From NCBI GenBank assembly GCA_947591315.1, contig CANQDD010000006.1, forward strand, positions 1 through 64,000: a stretch of 64,000 nt of DNA, written 5' to 3'. The notes below the pieces were generated by a model. That model made no database searches. It was not told the DNA's origin and saw only the letters and a program-made list of their open reading frames with translations. Shown piece by piece: positions 42,305 through 49,550 of the stretch. Numbering within the stretch: the first letter of the stretch is position 1; every line of letters starts with the position of its first letter. Source of the DNA: an uncultured Clostridia bacterium. Its GTDB lineage: Bacteria > Bacillota > Clostridia > UBA1381. A program made the translations under genes and the position numbers.

Positions 42305-42328
42305 TTTTGTTTAAAAAATATTATTCCC

Positions 42329-42357
42329 TTGCCACACGGCTCAAAATGTGGTAAAAT
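42329..42357 (+). promoter_or_regulatory. Promoter of the dGTPase-like gene
   Basis: TTGCCA (42329-42334), 17 nt, TAAAAT (42352-42357). Confidence 0.65.
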
Positions 42358-42386
42358 CACAGTACAAACCACAGGAGGAAACTGTA

Positions 42387-43580
42387 ATGTTAAACTATGA
42401 ACGTCTTTCAAAGGAGTTACAGAACAGAATAAACGAGGAAATATTCGGCGGCAGGGGCTTTGACGATCCGGCGGTGCGGCGCGAGAACCGCGAGCACGAC
42501 AAGGCTACGCTCTGGCGCGGCGCTTACGTGCGCGACGCGGAAAAGATAATGCACAGTCCGTACTACAACCGTTACGCCGACAAGACGCAGGTGTTTTCCT
42601 TCTACAAAAACGACGACATCTCGCACCGCGCGCTGCACGTGCAGCTTGTGTCGCGCGTCGCACGCAACATCGGCGTACTGCTGGGGCTTAACACCGACCT
42701 TATAGAAGCGATCGCGCTCGGTCACGACATCGGTCACACGCCGTTCGGTCACGCGGGAGAGCGTTTTTTAAGCGACCTGTACCACGCCCACACCGGCAGA
42801 TATTTTAATCACAACGTCCACAGCGTGCGCGTGCTCGACAAGATTTTTCGGCTGAACATAAGCCTTCAGACGCTCGACGGCATACTGTGCCACAACGGAG
42901 AGTTTGAGTGTAAGGAGTACATTCCCCGTCCGCTCGGCGGCTTTGAGGAATTTGACGCTATGGTCGAGGAGTGCTACAACGATAAGTCGGCGGTCGGCAG
43001 GCTCGTGCCGTCAACGCTCGAGGGGTGCGTCGTGCGCGTGTCGGACATGATTGCGTACATCGGCAAGGACAGGCAGGACGCGATCAAGGCGGGGCTTATA
43101 AGCAGCGAGGATATATTTGAGGAAAACCAAATCGGCAGGTACAACGCGACAATCATAAACAATCTTATCGTCAATATCGTCGAAAACAGCTACGGTAAGC
43201 CGTATATCCGTCTTGACGACGCGCATTTCGCGGCTTTGAAGGAGAGTAAGCGCAGCAATAACGAAATTATTTACCAAAACAGCAAAATTGCCGGCACGTA
43301 TGATAAAAAAATCCGGCCGATGTTCGAGCGCGTTTACGAGACACTTTTAAAGGATCTGAACAGCGGCCGCCGCGAGTCGCCCGTGTTCAGGCATCATATC
43401 GACTTCGTAAACGACGCGAACCGCTTCAACGACTGGGATTACACGGCGCACAGCGCGAATGACGATATTGTGGTCGATTACATCGCGAGCATGACGGACG
43501 ACTACTTTATCGACCTCTACGAGTACCTTTTCGGTGAAAAAGCACCCGTCAGGTACATCTCGTACTTCGACAATGTATAA
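42387..43580 (+). CDS. HD-domain deoxyguanosinetriphosphate triphosphohydrolase-like protein
   Basis: A 397-residue enzyme of the Dgt family, which removes triphosphate from dNTPs. The metal site begins with the His of DISHRALHVQLVSRVARNI; the HD pair is at 113-114 (GHDIGHTPFGHAGE), and a later Asp lies in VVRVSDMIAYIGKDRQDA. It carries the helical Dgt C-terminus and is shorter than E. coli Dgt, like the common Firmicutes type. It would tune dNTP pools; some relatives act in phage defence, but no such context is seen. The start follows AGGAGGA. Confidence 0.85.
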   Translation: MLNYERLSKELQNRINEEIFGGRGFDDPAVRRENREHDKATLWRGAYVRDAEKIMHSPYYNRYADKTQVFSFYKNDDISHRALHVQLVSRVARNIGVLLGLNTDLIEAIALGHDIGHTPFGHAGERFLSDLYHAHTGRYFNHNVHSVRVLDKIFRLNISLQTLDGILCHNGEFECKEYIPRPLGGFEEFDAMVEECYNDKSAVGRLVPSTLEGCVVRVSDMIAYIGKDRQDAIKAGLISSEDIFEENQIGRYNATIINNLIVNIVENSYGKPYIRLDDAHFAALKESKRSNNEIIYQNSKIAGTYDKKIRPMFERVYETLLKDLNSGRRESPVFRHHIDFVNDANRFNDWDYTAHSANDDIVVDYIASMTDDYFIDLYEYLFGEKAPVRYISYFDNV

Positions 43581-43624
43581 AAAACAGATTTTTTTAAATT
43601 TTTTAATTTTTTTTGAAATAAGTA

Positions 43625-43653
43625 TTGAAATTCCGGAACGAATAGTGTATAAT
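43625..43653 (+). promoter_or_regulatory. Promoter of the candidate three-hairpin RNA
   Basis: TTGAAA (43625-43630), 17 nt, TATAAT (43648-43653). Confidence 0.65.
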
Positions 43654-43657
43654 AAAG

Positions 43658-43797
43658 GTAACATTGTTTGAGTACAATGTTACGTTCATATACAACAAAG
43701 CCACCGATGATCGCACGTCGGTGGCTTTGTTGCGTCTTGACCCTGTCCGCCGCTGTTTTCGCTGAAAAAATACCCTTGAACAATCAAGGGTATTTCG
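43658..43797 (+). ncRNA. Candidate small RNA made of three hairpins
   Basis: Starting next to a consensus promoter, the stretch folds into three consecutive perfect hairpins. They are GTAACATTGT/ACAATGTTAC (43658-43683), a 15-bp CAACAAAGCCACCGA/TCGGTGGCTTTGTTG (43693-43732), and AAATACCCTTGA/TCAAGGGTATTT near 43769-43796. The last could act as terminator. It fills the 340-bp gap between the dGTPase-like gene and the second XRE gene. It has no clear reading frame. It could be a free RNA or a leader of the XRE gene. Confidence 0.45.
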
Positions 43798-43858
43798 TTA
43801 AATACAGGATAATCAACACAGCCGGCAGTTATTATTCTATAGTTTGTCTAATATTTAT

Positions 43859-43900
43859 AAACTATAATAGTTTGAAAACCGTTTGCCCATACTATAAAAT
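43859..43900 (+). promoter_or_regulatory. Promoter and operator of the second XRE gene
   Basis: TTGAAA (43872-43877), 17 nt, TAAAAT (43895-43900). The palindrome AAACTAT-A-ATAGTTT (43859-43873) abuts and overlaps the -35 box, and a further ATAGTTTG half lies at 43839-43846. Autoregulation is likely. Confidence 0.65.
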
Positions 43901-43919
43901 AAACATAGGTGAAATTTAT

Positions 43920-44246
43920 ATGTATAATATAGGCAAACGGCTGCGCGAGCTGCGTACTGCGGCACAGCTCACGCAGGAGCAGACCGCCATGACGGCAAAT
44001 ATTACTCCCGCGTTCCTCGGTCAAATCGAGCGCGGCGAAAAAAATCCGACCGTTGTAACTGTGGAAAAGCTTTGCGGTGTTTTTCGCATGTCACTTTCGG
44101 AATTTTTTTCGGATTGCAAGTACAGATCTACGGGCGACGTGCAAATTGATAAAATTGTCGCACTTTTGTCGCACTGCAGCGAAGATGAAAAGTCTGAAAT
44201 TCTGCGGCTGTTAAGATCCGTGCTGAGATTCCGTAGCATCGAATAA
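43920..44246 (+). CDS. XRE-family transcriptional regulator
   Basis: A 108-residue protein with a Cro/CI helix-turn-helix in the first ~70 residues (GKRLRELRTAAQLTQEQTAMTANITPAFLGQIERGEKNPTVVTVEKLC in outline). A short helical tail follows (SEDEKSEILRLLRSVLRF) that may dimerise. The start MYNIGKRL follows AGGTGA; longer readings run through the hairpin region and have no site. Its promoter carries a 15-bp palindrome. Targets unknown; it points toward the lipoprotein gene on the opposite strand. Confidence 0.88.
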   Translation: MYNIGKRLRELRTAAQLTQEQTAMTANITPAFLGQIERGEKNPTVVTVEKLCGVFRMSLSEFFSDCKYRSTGDVQIDKIVALLSHCSEDEKSEILRLLRSVLRFRSIE

Positions 44247-44262
44247 AGCGGTAACAGCAAAT

Positions 44263-44287
44263 CAGACGAACACGGTGTGTCCGTCTG
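44263..44287. repeat. CAGACGGACA-type inverted repeat, site 2
   Basis: CAGACGAACA and TGTCCGTCTG with a 5-nt gap, one mismatch from the perfect site at 45046-45071. It lies between the converging XRE and lipoprotein genes and may also act as terminator. Confidence 0.6.
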
Positions 44288-44298
44288 ATAGTTTTGCG

Positions 44299-44997
44299 TT
44301 ATTTTTGTCCTTCCGCGTCCTTAGCCTTCTCTGTGTCAAGTTCCGACTGAAGCAGCTTTAAATCTGTGTTGTCGGGATATTTTTGCATCGCGGCGTCAAG
44401 GAGTATCTGTGCCTTGTCGTATTCCTTGTTCCATTTGATTGCGCTTTCAATATCGGATATTGTAGCTTCAAGTTCCGCTTCGTCAGCGTCCGTTTCCTTT
44501 ACGTCAATGATTTTTGCGGTATATCCCGCAACTGTTTCATCGGGAACATTATGGTAATATTTCTCGTCCAGCTCCCATATAAGATTCTCGTCAAAGCGTG
44601 TATCCTCGCCTGCCTTCAGCGCGTTATCCGGCGCAACAATTTTTTCTCCTATACGCGCTCCGGTTTCATCACAGATTTCAAACGTAACGCTGACATAGCT
44701 TTTTTCAATATCGCCGCCGTTTTTGTAAATCCTGCCCACAATATCAACATAGCCGTCGTCATTGACAAACTCCACCTCGTCCACGCCTATAGGAACGGAG
44801 TCGGCGTCTATGTTGTCATATTTGCCCTTATTTGTTTTCTTCGCTGGCTTTTCGGTTGCCGCCTTTTCAGTCTGTTCCGCCTGTTGGGTTTGTTCGTCAC
44901 CCTCCCCCGCCGGCGCGCTGTTGTTTGTCGAGCATCCGGCTATCAGCGATGCGCTTATAACAGATAAAAGGAGCGCCGCTAAGATTTTCTTTTTCAT
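44299..44997 (-). CDS. Lipoprotein with FxLYD-like domain
   Basis: A 232-residue lipoprotein with signal and lipobox ISASLIAGC (Cys about 22). A Gln/Thr/Lys linker (about 25-60) and a beta-sandwich resembling FxLYD domains (about 65-165, VEFVNDDGYVDIVGRIYKNGG, YVSVTFEICDETG) follow. A helical TPR-like tail (about 170-232) ends the protein. It should be anchored outside the membrane. Function unknown. Its start codon lies in an 11-bp inverted repeat that also encloses the ribosome binding site, and a CAGACGGACA inverted repeat lies upstream, so expression is probably regulated tightly. Confidence 0.75.
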   Translation of the reverse strand: MKKKILAALLLSVISASLIAGCSTNNSAPAGEGDEQTQQAEQTEKAATEKPAKKTNKGKYDNIDADSVPIGVDEVEFVNDDGYVDIVGRIYKNGGDIEKSYVSVTFEICDETGARIGEKIVAPDNALKAGEDTRFDENLIWELDEKYYHNVPDETVAGYTAKIIDVKETDADEAELEATISDIESAIKWNKEYDKAQILLDAAMQKYPDNTDLKLLQSELDTEKAKDAEGQK

Positions 44998-45035
44998 AGG
45001 TATGTACCTCCTTAAAATAATTTTTACATACCTAT
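44996..45035 (-). promoter_or_regulatory. 11-bp inverted repeat enclosing the lipoprotein ribosome binding site
   Basis: On the minus strand ATAGGTATGTA (45025-45035) pairs with TACATACCTAT (44996-45006). The loop holds AAGGAGG and the 3' arm runs into the start codon. In RNA this would hide the start. Confidence 0.65.
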
Positions 45036-45045
45036 AATATCAAAG

Positions 45046-45071
45046 CAGACGGACACGCATATGTCCGTCTG
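45046..45071. promoter_or_regulatory. CAGACGGACA inverted repeat, site 1 (candidate operator)
   Basis: Perfect 10-bp arms CAGACGGACA/TGTCCGTCTG with a 6-nt gap. It lies between the WYL regulator and the lipoprotein gene, near the expected -35 of the latter, and could also end the WYL transcript. Confidence 0.6.
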
Positions 45072-45087
45072 AAAATTTTTATTAAAT

Positions 45088-46050
45088 TTATTTGTAGCTT
45101 TCGACAATTCTTTCGGCGCACCCGCGTATCTCGTCCGCCAGTTCCTGCGGCTCAAGCACCTTTACCCAATTACCCTGCGACAAAAGCCACATTCTTATGC
45201 CGTCGCCGTACACCTGCGCTTCGATTATGTTTACGCCGTTTCTGACATCGATCAGCTTTGCCGTCGGCAAACGGTCAAGCACCGCCTGAACCGACGGGCC
45301 CGTAAACTCGAACAGTATACGTCTGTTTTTGCCCGGGAACATAAATTGATTGAGGCGCCGAAGCTCGCCCTCATTAAACTGCGGACGGCTCATCACGGCG
45401 TCGCGGTGATCCGCGACCTCCTTTATGCGGTCAATGCGGTAAAACCGCTCGGTCATGCCGTTTTCTGTTTCATGGAACGCGATAAGGTAAAAATAATATT
45501 CGCTGAACATTACCGAAACAGGCACTATACGGCGCGTAATTTCCGAGCGATCCATTTTGTAATAGATTATCGTGATTTCCTTTTTCAGCTCAATCGCGCG
45601 TGAAATCTGCCACAGCCTGTCCGTTACGTGCGGCACATCGGAGCCGACCGCGCTGTAATAGTACATTTCGCGGCTGAGCATATTATTGAGCATTTTCCTG
45701 TCCTCCGGCGCGGAAAAGCACTTGATTTTATTGACTATCGAAAGCATGTCGCCCCTGTTTAACGCGCGGCTTGCAATCAGAATTTTCACAAGCGCCAGCA
45801 ATTCACGGTCGGACAGAAATTCCTCCATTTTCAGAAAGTACGCCTTTCTGCGGTAGGAGTATTGCAGCTCCGCGTAGCCGAGCATGTCGCGGTTCTCAGC
45901 CAAAAATGTTTTCAAATCCCTTATGTCCCGCGCTATGGTTTTCGTCGATACGCCGTACTCGTCCGATATGCGCCGCACGGATAAATCCTCGCCCCTGACG
46001 GCGCGGAAAAATATGGCGAGAGTACGTTCGAGCTTGTCGGAATTGTTCAT
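45088..46050 (-). CDS. WYL-domain transcriptional regulator (DeoR-like HTH)
   Basis: A 320-residue regulator. The N-terminal winged helix (about 5-65) has ISDEYGVSTKTIARDIRDLKTFL. The WYL domain (about 145-225) has ITIIYYKMDRSEITRRIVPVSVMFSEYYFYLIAFHETENG in outline, with the usual WYL replaced by a YFYL-type strand. A WCX-like C-terminal domain follows (about 240-320). WYL domains often sense nucleotides or nucleic acid ligands. Neighbouring inverted repeats (45046-45071, 44263-44287, and a degenerate copy at 46121-46143 before its own promoter) could be its binding sites. Confidence 0.88.
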   Translation of the reverse strand: MNNSDKLERTLAIFFRAVRGEDLSVRRISDEYGVSTKTIARDIRDLKTFLAENRDMLGYAELQYSYRRKAYFLKMEEFLSDRELLALVKILIASRALNRGDMLSIVNKIKCFSAPEDRKMLNNMLSREMYYYSAVGSDVPHVTDRLWQISRAIELKKEITIIYYKMDRSEITRRIVPVSVMFSEYYFYLIAFHETENGMTERFYRIDRIKEVADHRDAVMSRPQFNEGELRRLNQFMFPGKNRRILFEFTGPSVQAVLDRLPTAKLIDVRNGVNIIEAQVYGDGIRMWLLSQGNWVKVLEPQELADEIRGCAERIVESYK

Positions 46051-46071
46051 AGTTCATCACCCTTTATTATA

Positions 46072-46100
46072 ATTTTATACGCTGTTACATGCCGTGTCAA
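46072..46100 (-). promoter_or_regulatory. Promoter of the WYL regulator gene
   Basis: TTGACA (46095-46100), 17 nt, TAAAAT (46072-46077) on the minus strand. Confidence 0.7.
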
Positions 46101-46179
46101 TACGTTTATTTTATCAAATCCGACGGACGGGCGTATGTCCCGACAAAATTTTTATTTTGGCGTACATCTGTCCTTGCAC

Positions 46180-46215
46180 ATTAAAAGGGCGTATCGCACG
46201 ATACGCCCTTTTAAT
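46180..46215. terminator. Terminator after pckG
   Basis: Perfect 17-bp arms ATTAAAAGGGCGTATCG/CGATACGCCCTTTTAAT with a 2-nt loop. Confidence 0.85.
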
Positions 46216-46239
46216 ATCACGCCCCGCGGGGCGGTTTTA

Positions 46240-48033
46240 TTACTTTGAGAGGTTAGCTTCAAGCTTGTTAAGCTCTTCCGCCATTTCCTTCGGAAGTCTG
46301 TCGCCGAACTGAGCGAAGTACTGCTTGATACCCGTGTCGGGGTCTTCAACGTCCTTGAGCCATTCAGCCTTGTCAACCGTAAGGAGCGCCTTAACATCGT
46401 CAACAGTCATGTCGAGGTCGGTGATGTCGATGTCCTCGGGCTTGGGCAGGTAACCTATCGGCGAGTCAACCGCGTCAACCTTGCCCGCGCAGCGGTTGAG
46501 TATCCAGAGAAGCACGCGCATGTTGTCGCCAAAGCCGGGCCACATGAAGTTGCCGTCGTCGTCCTTTCTGAACCAGTTAACGTGGAAAATCTTCGGAGCC
46601 TTGTCGCCGAGCTTCTTGCCCATTTCGATCCAGTGACCCCAGTAATCAGCCATGTTATAGCCAACGAACGGCTTCATAGCCATCGGGTCGCGGCGTACTA
46701 CGCCTACAGCGCCCGCGGCTGCCGCTGTCGTCTCGGAAGCCATCGTAGCGCCCACGAATGTGCCGTGCTGCCAGTCTCTTGACTGATATACCAGCGGAGC
46801 GCACTTAGCGCGTCTGCCGCCGAATATGATAGCGTCAACGGGAACACCCTGCGGATTTTCAAATTCTGACGAAATGCACGGGCAGTTTACCGCAGGAGCG
46901 GTAAATCTTGAATTCGGGTGAGCGAGGTTGTTTCCGTCCGCGATGTACTCGGGGCCGTTTACCTTCGCGCCCTTCCACTCTGTCGCGTTTACAGGCGGGT
47001 TCTTGTCAAGACCTTCCCACCAAACAGTCATATCGTCGTTGTTTATCGCAACGTTTGTAAATATTGTGTTCTTCTTTGTCGACTCAAGAGCGTTGAAGTT
47101 TGTCTTAACGCTCGTACCGGGAGCTACGCCGAAGAAGCCCGATTCGGGGTTGATTGCGTAAAGTCTGCCGTCCGGTCCTATGTTGAGCCACGAAATGTCG
47201 TCGCCGACAGTCCATACCTTGTAGCCCTGCTTTTTAAGGTATTCGGGCGGTATGAGCATTGCGAGGTTCGTCTTGCCGCATGCCGACGGGAACGCCGCGC
47301 ATATATACTTAACCTCGCCCTGCGGATTTTCAAGGCCGAGTATAAGCATATGCTCCGCCATCCAGCCCTGGTTCTTGCCGAGGTACGACGCTATACGGAG
47401 CGCGAAGCACTTCTTACCGAGAAGTACGTTGCCGCCGTAAGCGGAGTTGATCGACCATATCGTGTTGTCCTGCGGGAACTGTACGATGTATCTGTCGTCG
47501 GGGTTTACGTCCTTCTTCGCGTGCAGGCACTTTATAAATTCGGCGTCGGGATCGTTGCCGAGCTGGTCGAGTACCTTCTGTCCCACTCTCGTCATGATAG
47601 CCATGTTGAGAACAACGTAGATACTGTCGGTAAGCTCGATACCTATCTTCGAGAACGGCGAGCCAACGGGGCCCATAGAGTACGGGATTACGTACATCGT
47701 TCTGCCCTTCATTGAGCCGGTGTAGAGCGCCTTTAATTTGGCATACATCTCGTCGGGAGCCATCCAGTTGTTTATGGGTCCCGCTTCCTCCTCGGTCGGC
47801 GTGCAGATAAACGTTCTGTCCTCTACTCTCGCAACGTCGTTGGGGGCTGTTCTGTGATAGAGACAGCCGGGGAGCTTCTCCTCGTTCAGCTTAATCATTT
47901 CGCCCGTTGCAACGGCTTCCTCTCTCAGCGCGTCGAGCTGTTCCTCGCTGCCGTCGATCCAGACAATTTCGTCCGGCTGACACATGGCAGCCATTTCTTC
48001 AAGCCAAGCAAGGACTGTTTTGTTTTCAGTCAT
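46240..48033 (-). CDS. pckG: Phosphoenolpyruvate carboxykinase (GTP)
   Basis: A 597-residue enzyme, the length typical of the GTP-dependent class, that interconverts oxaloacetate and PEP with GTP/GDP. The P-loop is FPSACGKTNLAML (about 280), near the oxaloacetate/PEP site YGGNVLLGKK. IFGGRRAKCAPLVYQS and AAAAGAVGVVRRDPMAMKPF are also conserved. In fermentative Clostridia it may fix CO2 onto PEP or support gluconeogenesis. The start MTENKTVLAW follows GGAGG. It is monocistronic, with promoter at 48090-48118 and a strong terminator. Confidence 0.97.
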   Translation of the reverse strand: MTENKTVLAWLEEMAAMCQPDEIVWIDGSEEQLDALREEAVATGEMIKLNEEKLPGCLYHRTAPNDVARVEDRTFICTPTEEEAGPINNWMAPDEMYAKLKALYTGSMKGRTMYVIPYSMGPVGSPFSKIGIELTDSIYVVLNMAIMTRVGQKVLDQLGNDPDAEFIKCLHAKKDVNPDDRYIVQFPQDNTIWSINSAYGGNVLLGKKCFALRIASYLGKNQGWMAEHMLILGLENPQGEVKYICAAFPSACGKTNLAMLIPPEYLKKQGYKVWTVGDDISWLNIGPDGRLYAINPESGFFGVAPGTSVKTNFNALESTKKNTIFTNVAINNDDMTVWWEGLDKNPPVNATEWKGAKVNGPEYIADGNNLAHPNSRFTAPAVNCPCISSEFENPQGVPVDAIIFGGRRAKCAPLVYQSRDWQHGTFVGATMASETTAAAAGAVGVVRRDPMAMKPFVGYNMADYWGHWIEMGKKLGDKAPKIFHVNWFRKDDDGNFMWPGFGDNMRVLLWILNRCAGKVDAVDSPIGYLPKPEDIDITDLDMTVDDVKALLTVDKAEWLKDVEDPDTGIKQYFAQFGDRLPKEMAEELNKLEANLSK

Positions 48034-48089
48034 GTTCTGTTCCTCCATTATAATAAATTTTTTTATTGCTGTTTATCGCAGTTACATTT

Positions 48090-48118
48090 ATTATACCACA
48101 TTTTACATACAATTTCAA
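48090..48118 (-). promoter_or_regulatory. Promoter of pckG
   Basis: TTGAAA (48113-48118), 17 nt, TATAAT (48090-48095) on the minus strand. Confidence 0.75.
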
Positions 48119-48121
48119 AAC

Positions 48122-48173
48122 ATTTCGCCCTCAAAAAGTATTATTGTGAAAAATACTTAGTTAAGGGCGAAAT
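48122..48173. terminator. Nested hairpin between aspS and pckG
   Basis: Outer arms ATTTCGCCCT/AGGGCGAAAT, inner arms AAGTATT/AATACTT. It probably ends the gatCAB-aspS transcript, but it also lies directly upstream of the pckG -35 box and could be an operator. Confidence 0.55.
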
Positions 48174-48222
48174 ATAGTGGTAAAAAATGTATACTTTTAC
48201 ATGTAACACTCAAAATGTTGTG

Positions 48223-49533
48223 TCAGGGGTCGAGGTGGTGCAGGTCTCTCGGGAACAGGCTCGCCTGTCTTATGTTGTCAAGACCGAGCAGCTTCATCAC
48301 GAGACGCTCCAGACCGATGCCGAGTCCGCCGTGCGGCGGCATACCGTAGCGGTGAATGTCGAGGTACGCGCCGAGCTCCTCCGGCTCGACCTTGTAACGC
48401 TTTAGCTTCTCCACCTGCTCGTCGTAGTCGTGTATTCTCTGTCCGCCCGTCGTTATTTCAAGTCCGCGGAACAGAAGGTCAAAGCTTTCCGCGAGCTTCG
48501 GGTCGTCCTTCGAGTCCATCGCGTAGAACGGGCGTTTAAGTCCGGGGAATTTCTCGACGAATATAAACTCGCTGCCGTGGTTTTTCTTCGCCCACTCGCA
48601 AAGCTTTACCTCGTCGGTCGGGTCGAGATCGAACTGCGCGCGCTCCTTGCCGAGTATGTCGAGCGCTTCAAAAAACGTTACCGACGGTATCTCCTTTACC
48701 TCCGGCAGCACCGCGCCGAGCATATCAAGCTCGTGAGAATAGTTTTCGGCAAGATATTCTACTACGTGGCGCAGCATAGCCGTCTCCATAGCCATTACGT
48801 CATGCATGTCGTCTATAAACGCCATTTCAAAATCAAGACCTATATACTCGTTCAGGTGGCGCGTCGAGTTGTGCTTTTCCGCGCGGTACACCGGCGCTAT
48901 CTCAAACACGCGGTCGAAAAACGCCACGCACGTCTGCTTGTAAAACTGCGGGCTCTGCGCGAGGTACGCGTTCTGTCCGAAGTATTTGAGCTTGAATATA
49001 TTCGCTCCGCCCTCCGCGCCGGCAGCGACGATTTTCGGCGTGTGGATTTCGGTAAAGCCCTCGCCGAGCATAAACTCCCTAAATCCCGACACTACGCCCT
49101 CCGCGACCTTGAACACCGCCCTCTGTTCGGGGTGGCGCAGCGCAACGCTCCTGTGTTCCATGCTCGTCTCGATAGAGCAGCCGAGCCGCTTTGACGATAC
49201 GTGGAGCGGATATTCCTCCTTCGGCTTTGACAGTATATCAAAAGACGAAAGCGTTATTTCATAGCCGTAATTCGCGCGCGGCTCTTTTTTTACCGTGCCC
49301 GTAACCGTCACATACGCACCTTCGGTAAGCGCGTCAAAATTACCTTTGCACTCATCGGGCGTATACACCGATTGAAGCACGTACCGTCCCGTGCGCAGAA
49401 TTATAAACGAGAAGCCGCCCATGTTGCGTATTTTATGCACGCAAGCCGAAAAGGTTATCTCCCCTCCCTCGCTTTTTTCGAGGTCGGCAAGCGTTATTTC
49501 GCTTTTAAGCTGTATGCCGTCTATTTTCTCCAT
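48223..49533 (-). CDS. aspS: Aspartyl-tRNA synthetase, archaeal type (likely non-discriminating, Asp-tRNA(Asp/Asn))
   Basis: A 436-residue class IIb synthetase, short like archaeal/eukaryotic AspRS and without the GAD insertion that makes bacterial AspRS about 590 residues. An N-terminal OB anticodon-binding domain (about 15-110) is followed by the catalytic core. Motif 2 is FEIAPVYRAEKHNSTRHLNEY (in part) and motif 3 is GGLGIGLERLVMKLLG. In bacteria this type usually charges both tRNA(Asp) and tRNA(Asn) with Asp, and GatCAB then amidates Asp-tRNA(Asn). It lies 17 nt behind gatB, which fits that role. Discrimination residues were not resolved. Confidence 0.9.
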   Translation of the reverse strand: MEKIDGIQLKSEITLADLEKSEGGEITFSACVHKIRNMGGFSFIILRTGRYVLQSVYTPDECKGNFDALTEGAYVTVTGTVKKEPRANYGYEITLSSFDILSKPKEEYPLHVSSKRLGCSIETSMEHRSVALRHPEQRAVFKVAEGVVSGFREFMLGEGFTEIHTPKIVAAGAEGGANIFKLKYFGQNAYLAQSPQFYKQTCVAFFDRVFEIAPVYRAEKHNSTRHLNEYIGLDFEMAFIDDMHDVMAMETAMLRHVVEYLAENYSHELDMLGAVLPEVKEIPSVTFFEALDILGKERAQFDLDPTDEVKLCEWAKKNHGSEFIFVEKFPGLKRPFYAMDSKDDPKLAESFDLLFRGLEITTGGQRIHDYDEQVEKLKRYKVEPEELGAYLDIHRYGMPPHGGLGIGLERLVMKLLGLDNIRQASLFPRDLHHLDP

Positions 49534-49550
49534 TTTACTTTCCTCCGAAT

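Noticed and set aside
42387-46050. Anti-phage defence island (dGTPase-like protein, WYL regulator, TA pair)
   Set aside because: These are isolated single genes with their own promoters and no nucleases, helicases or other defence components; the genes look like ordinary chromosome content.
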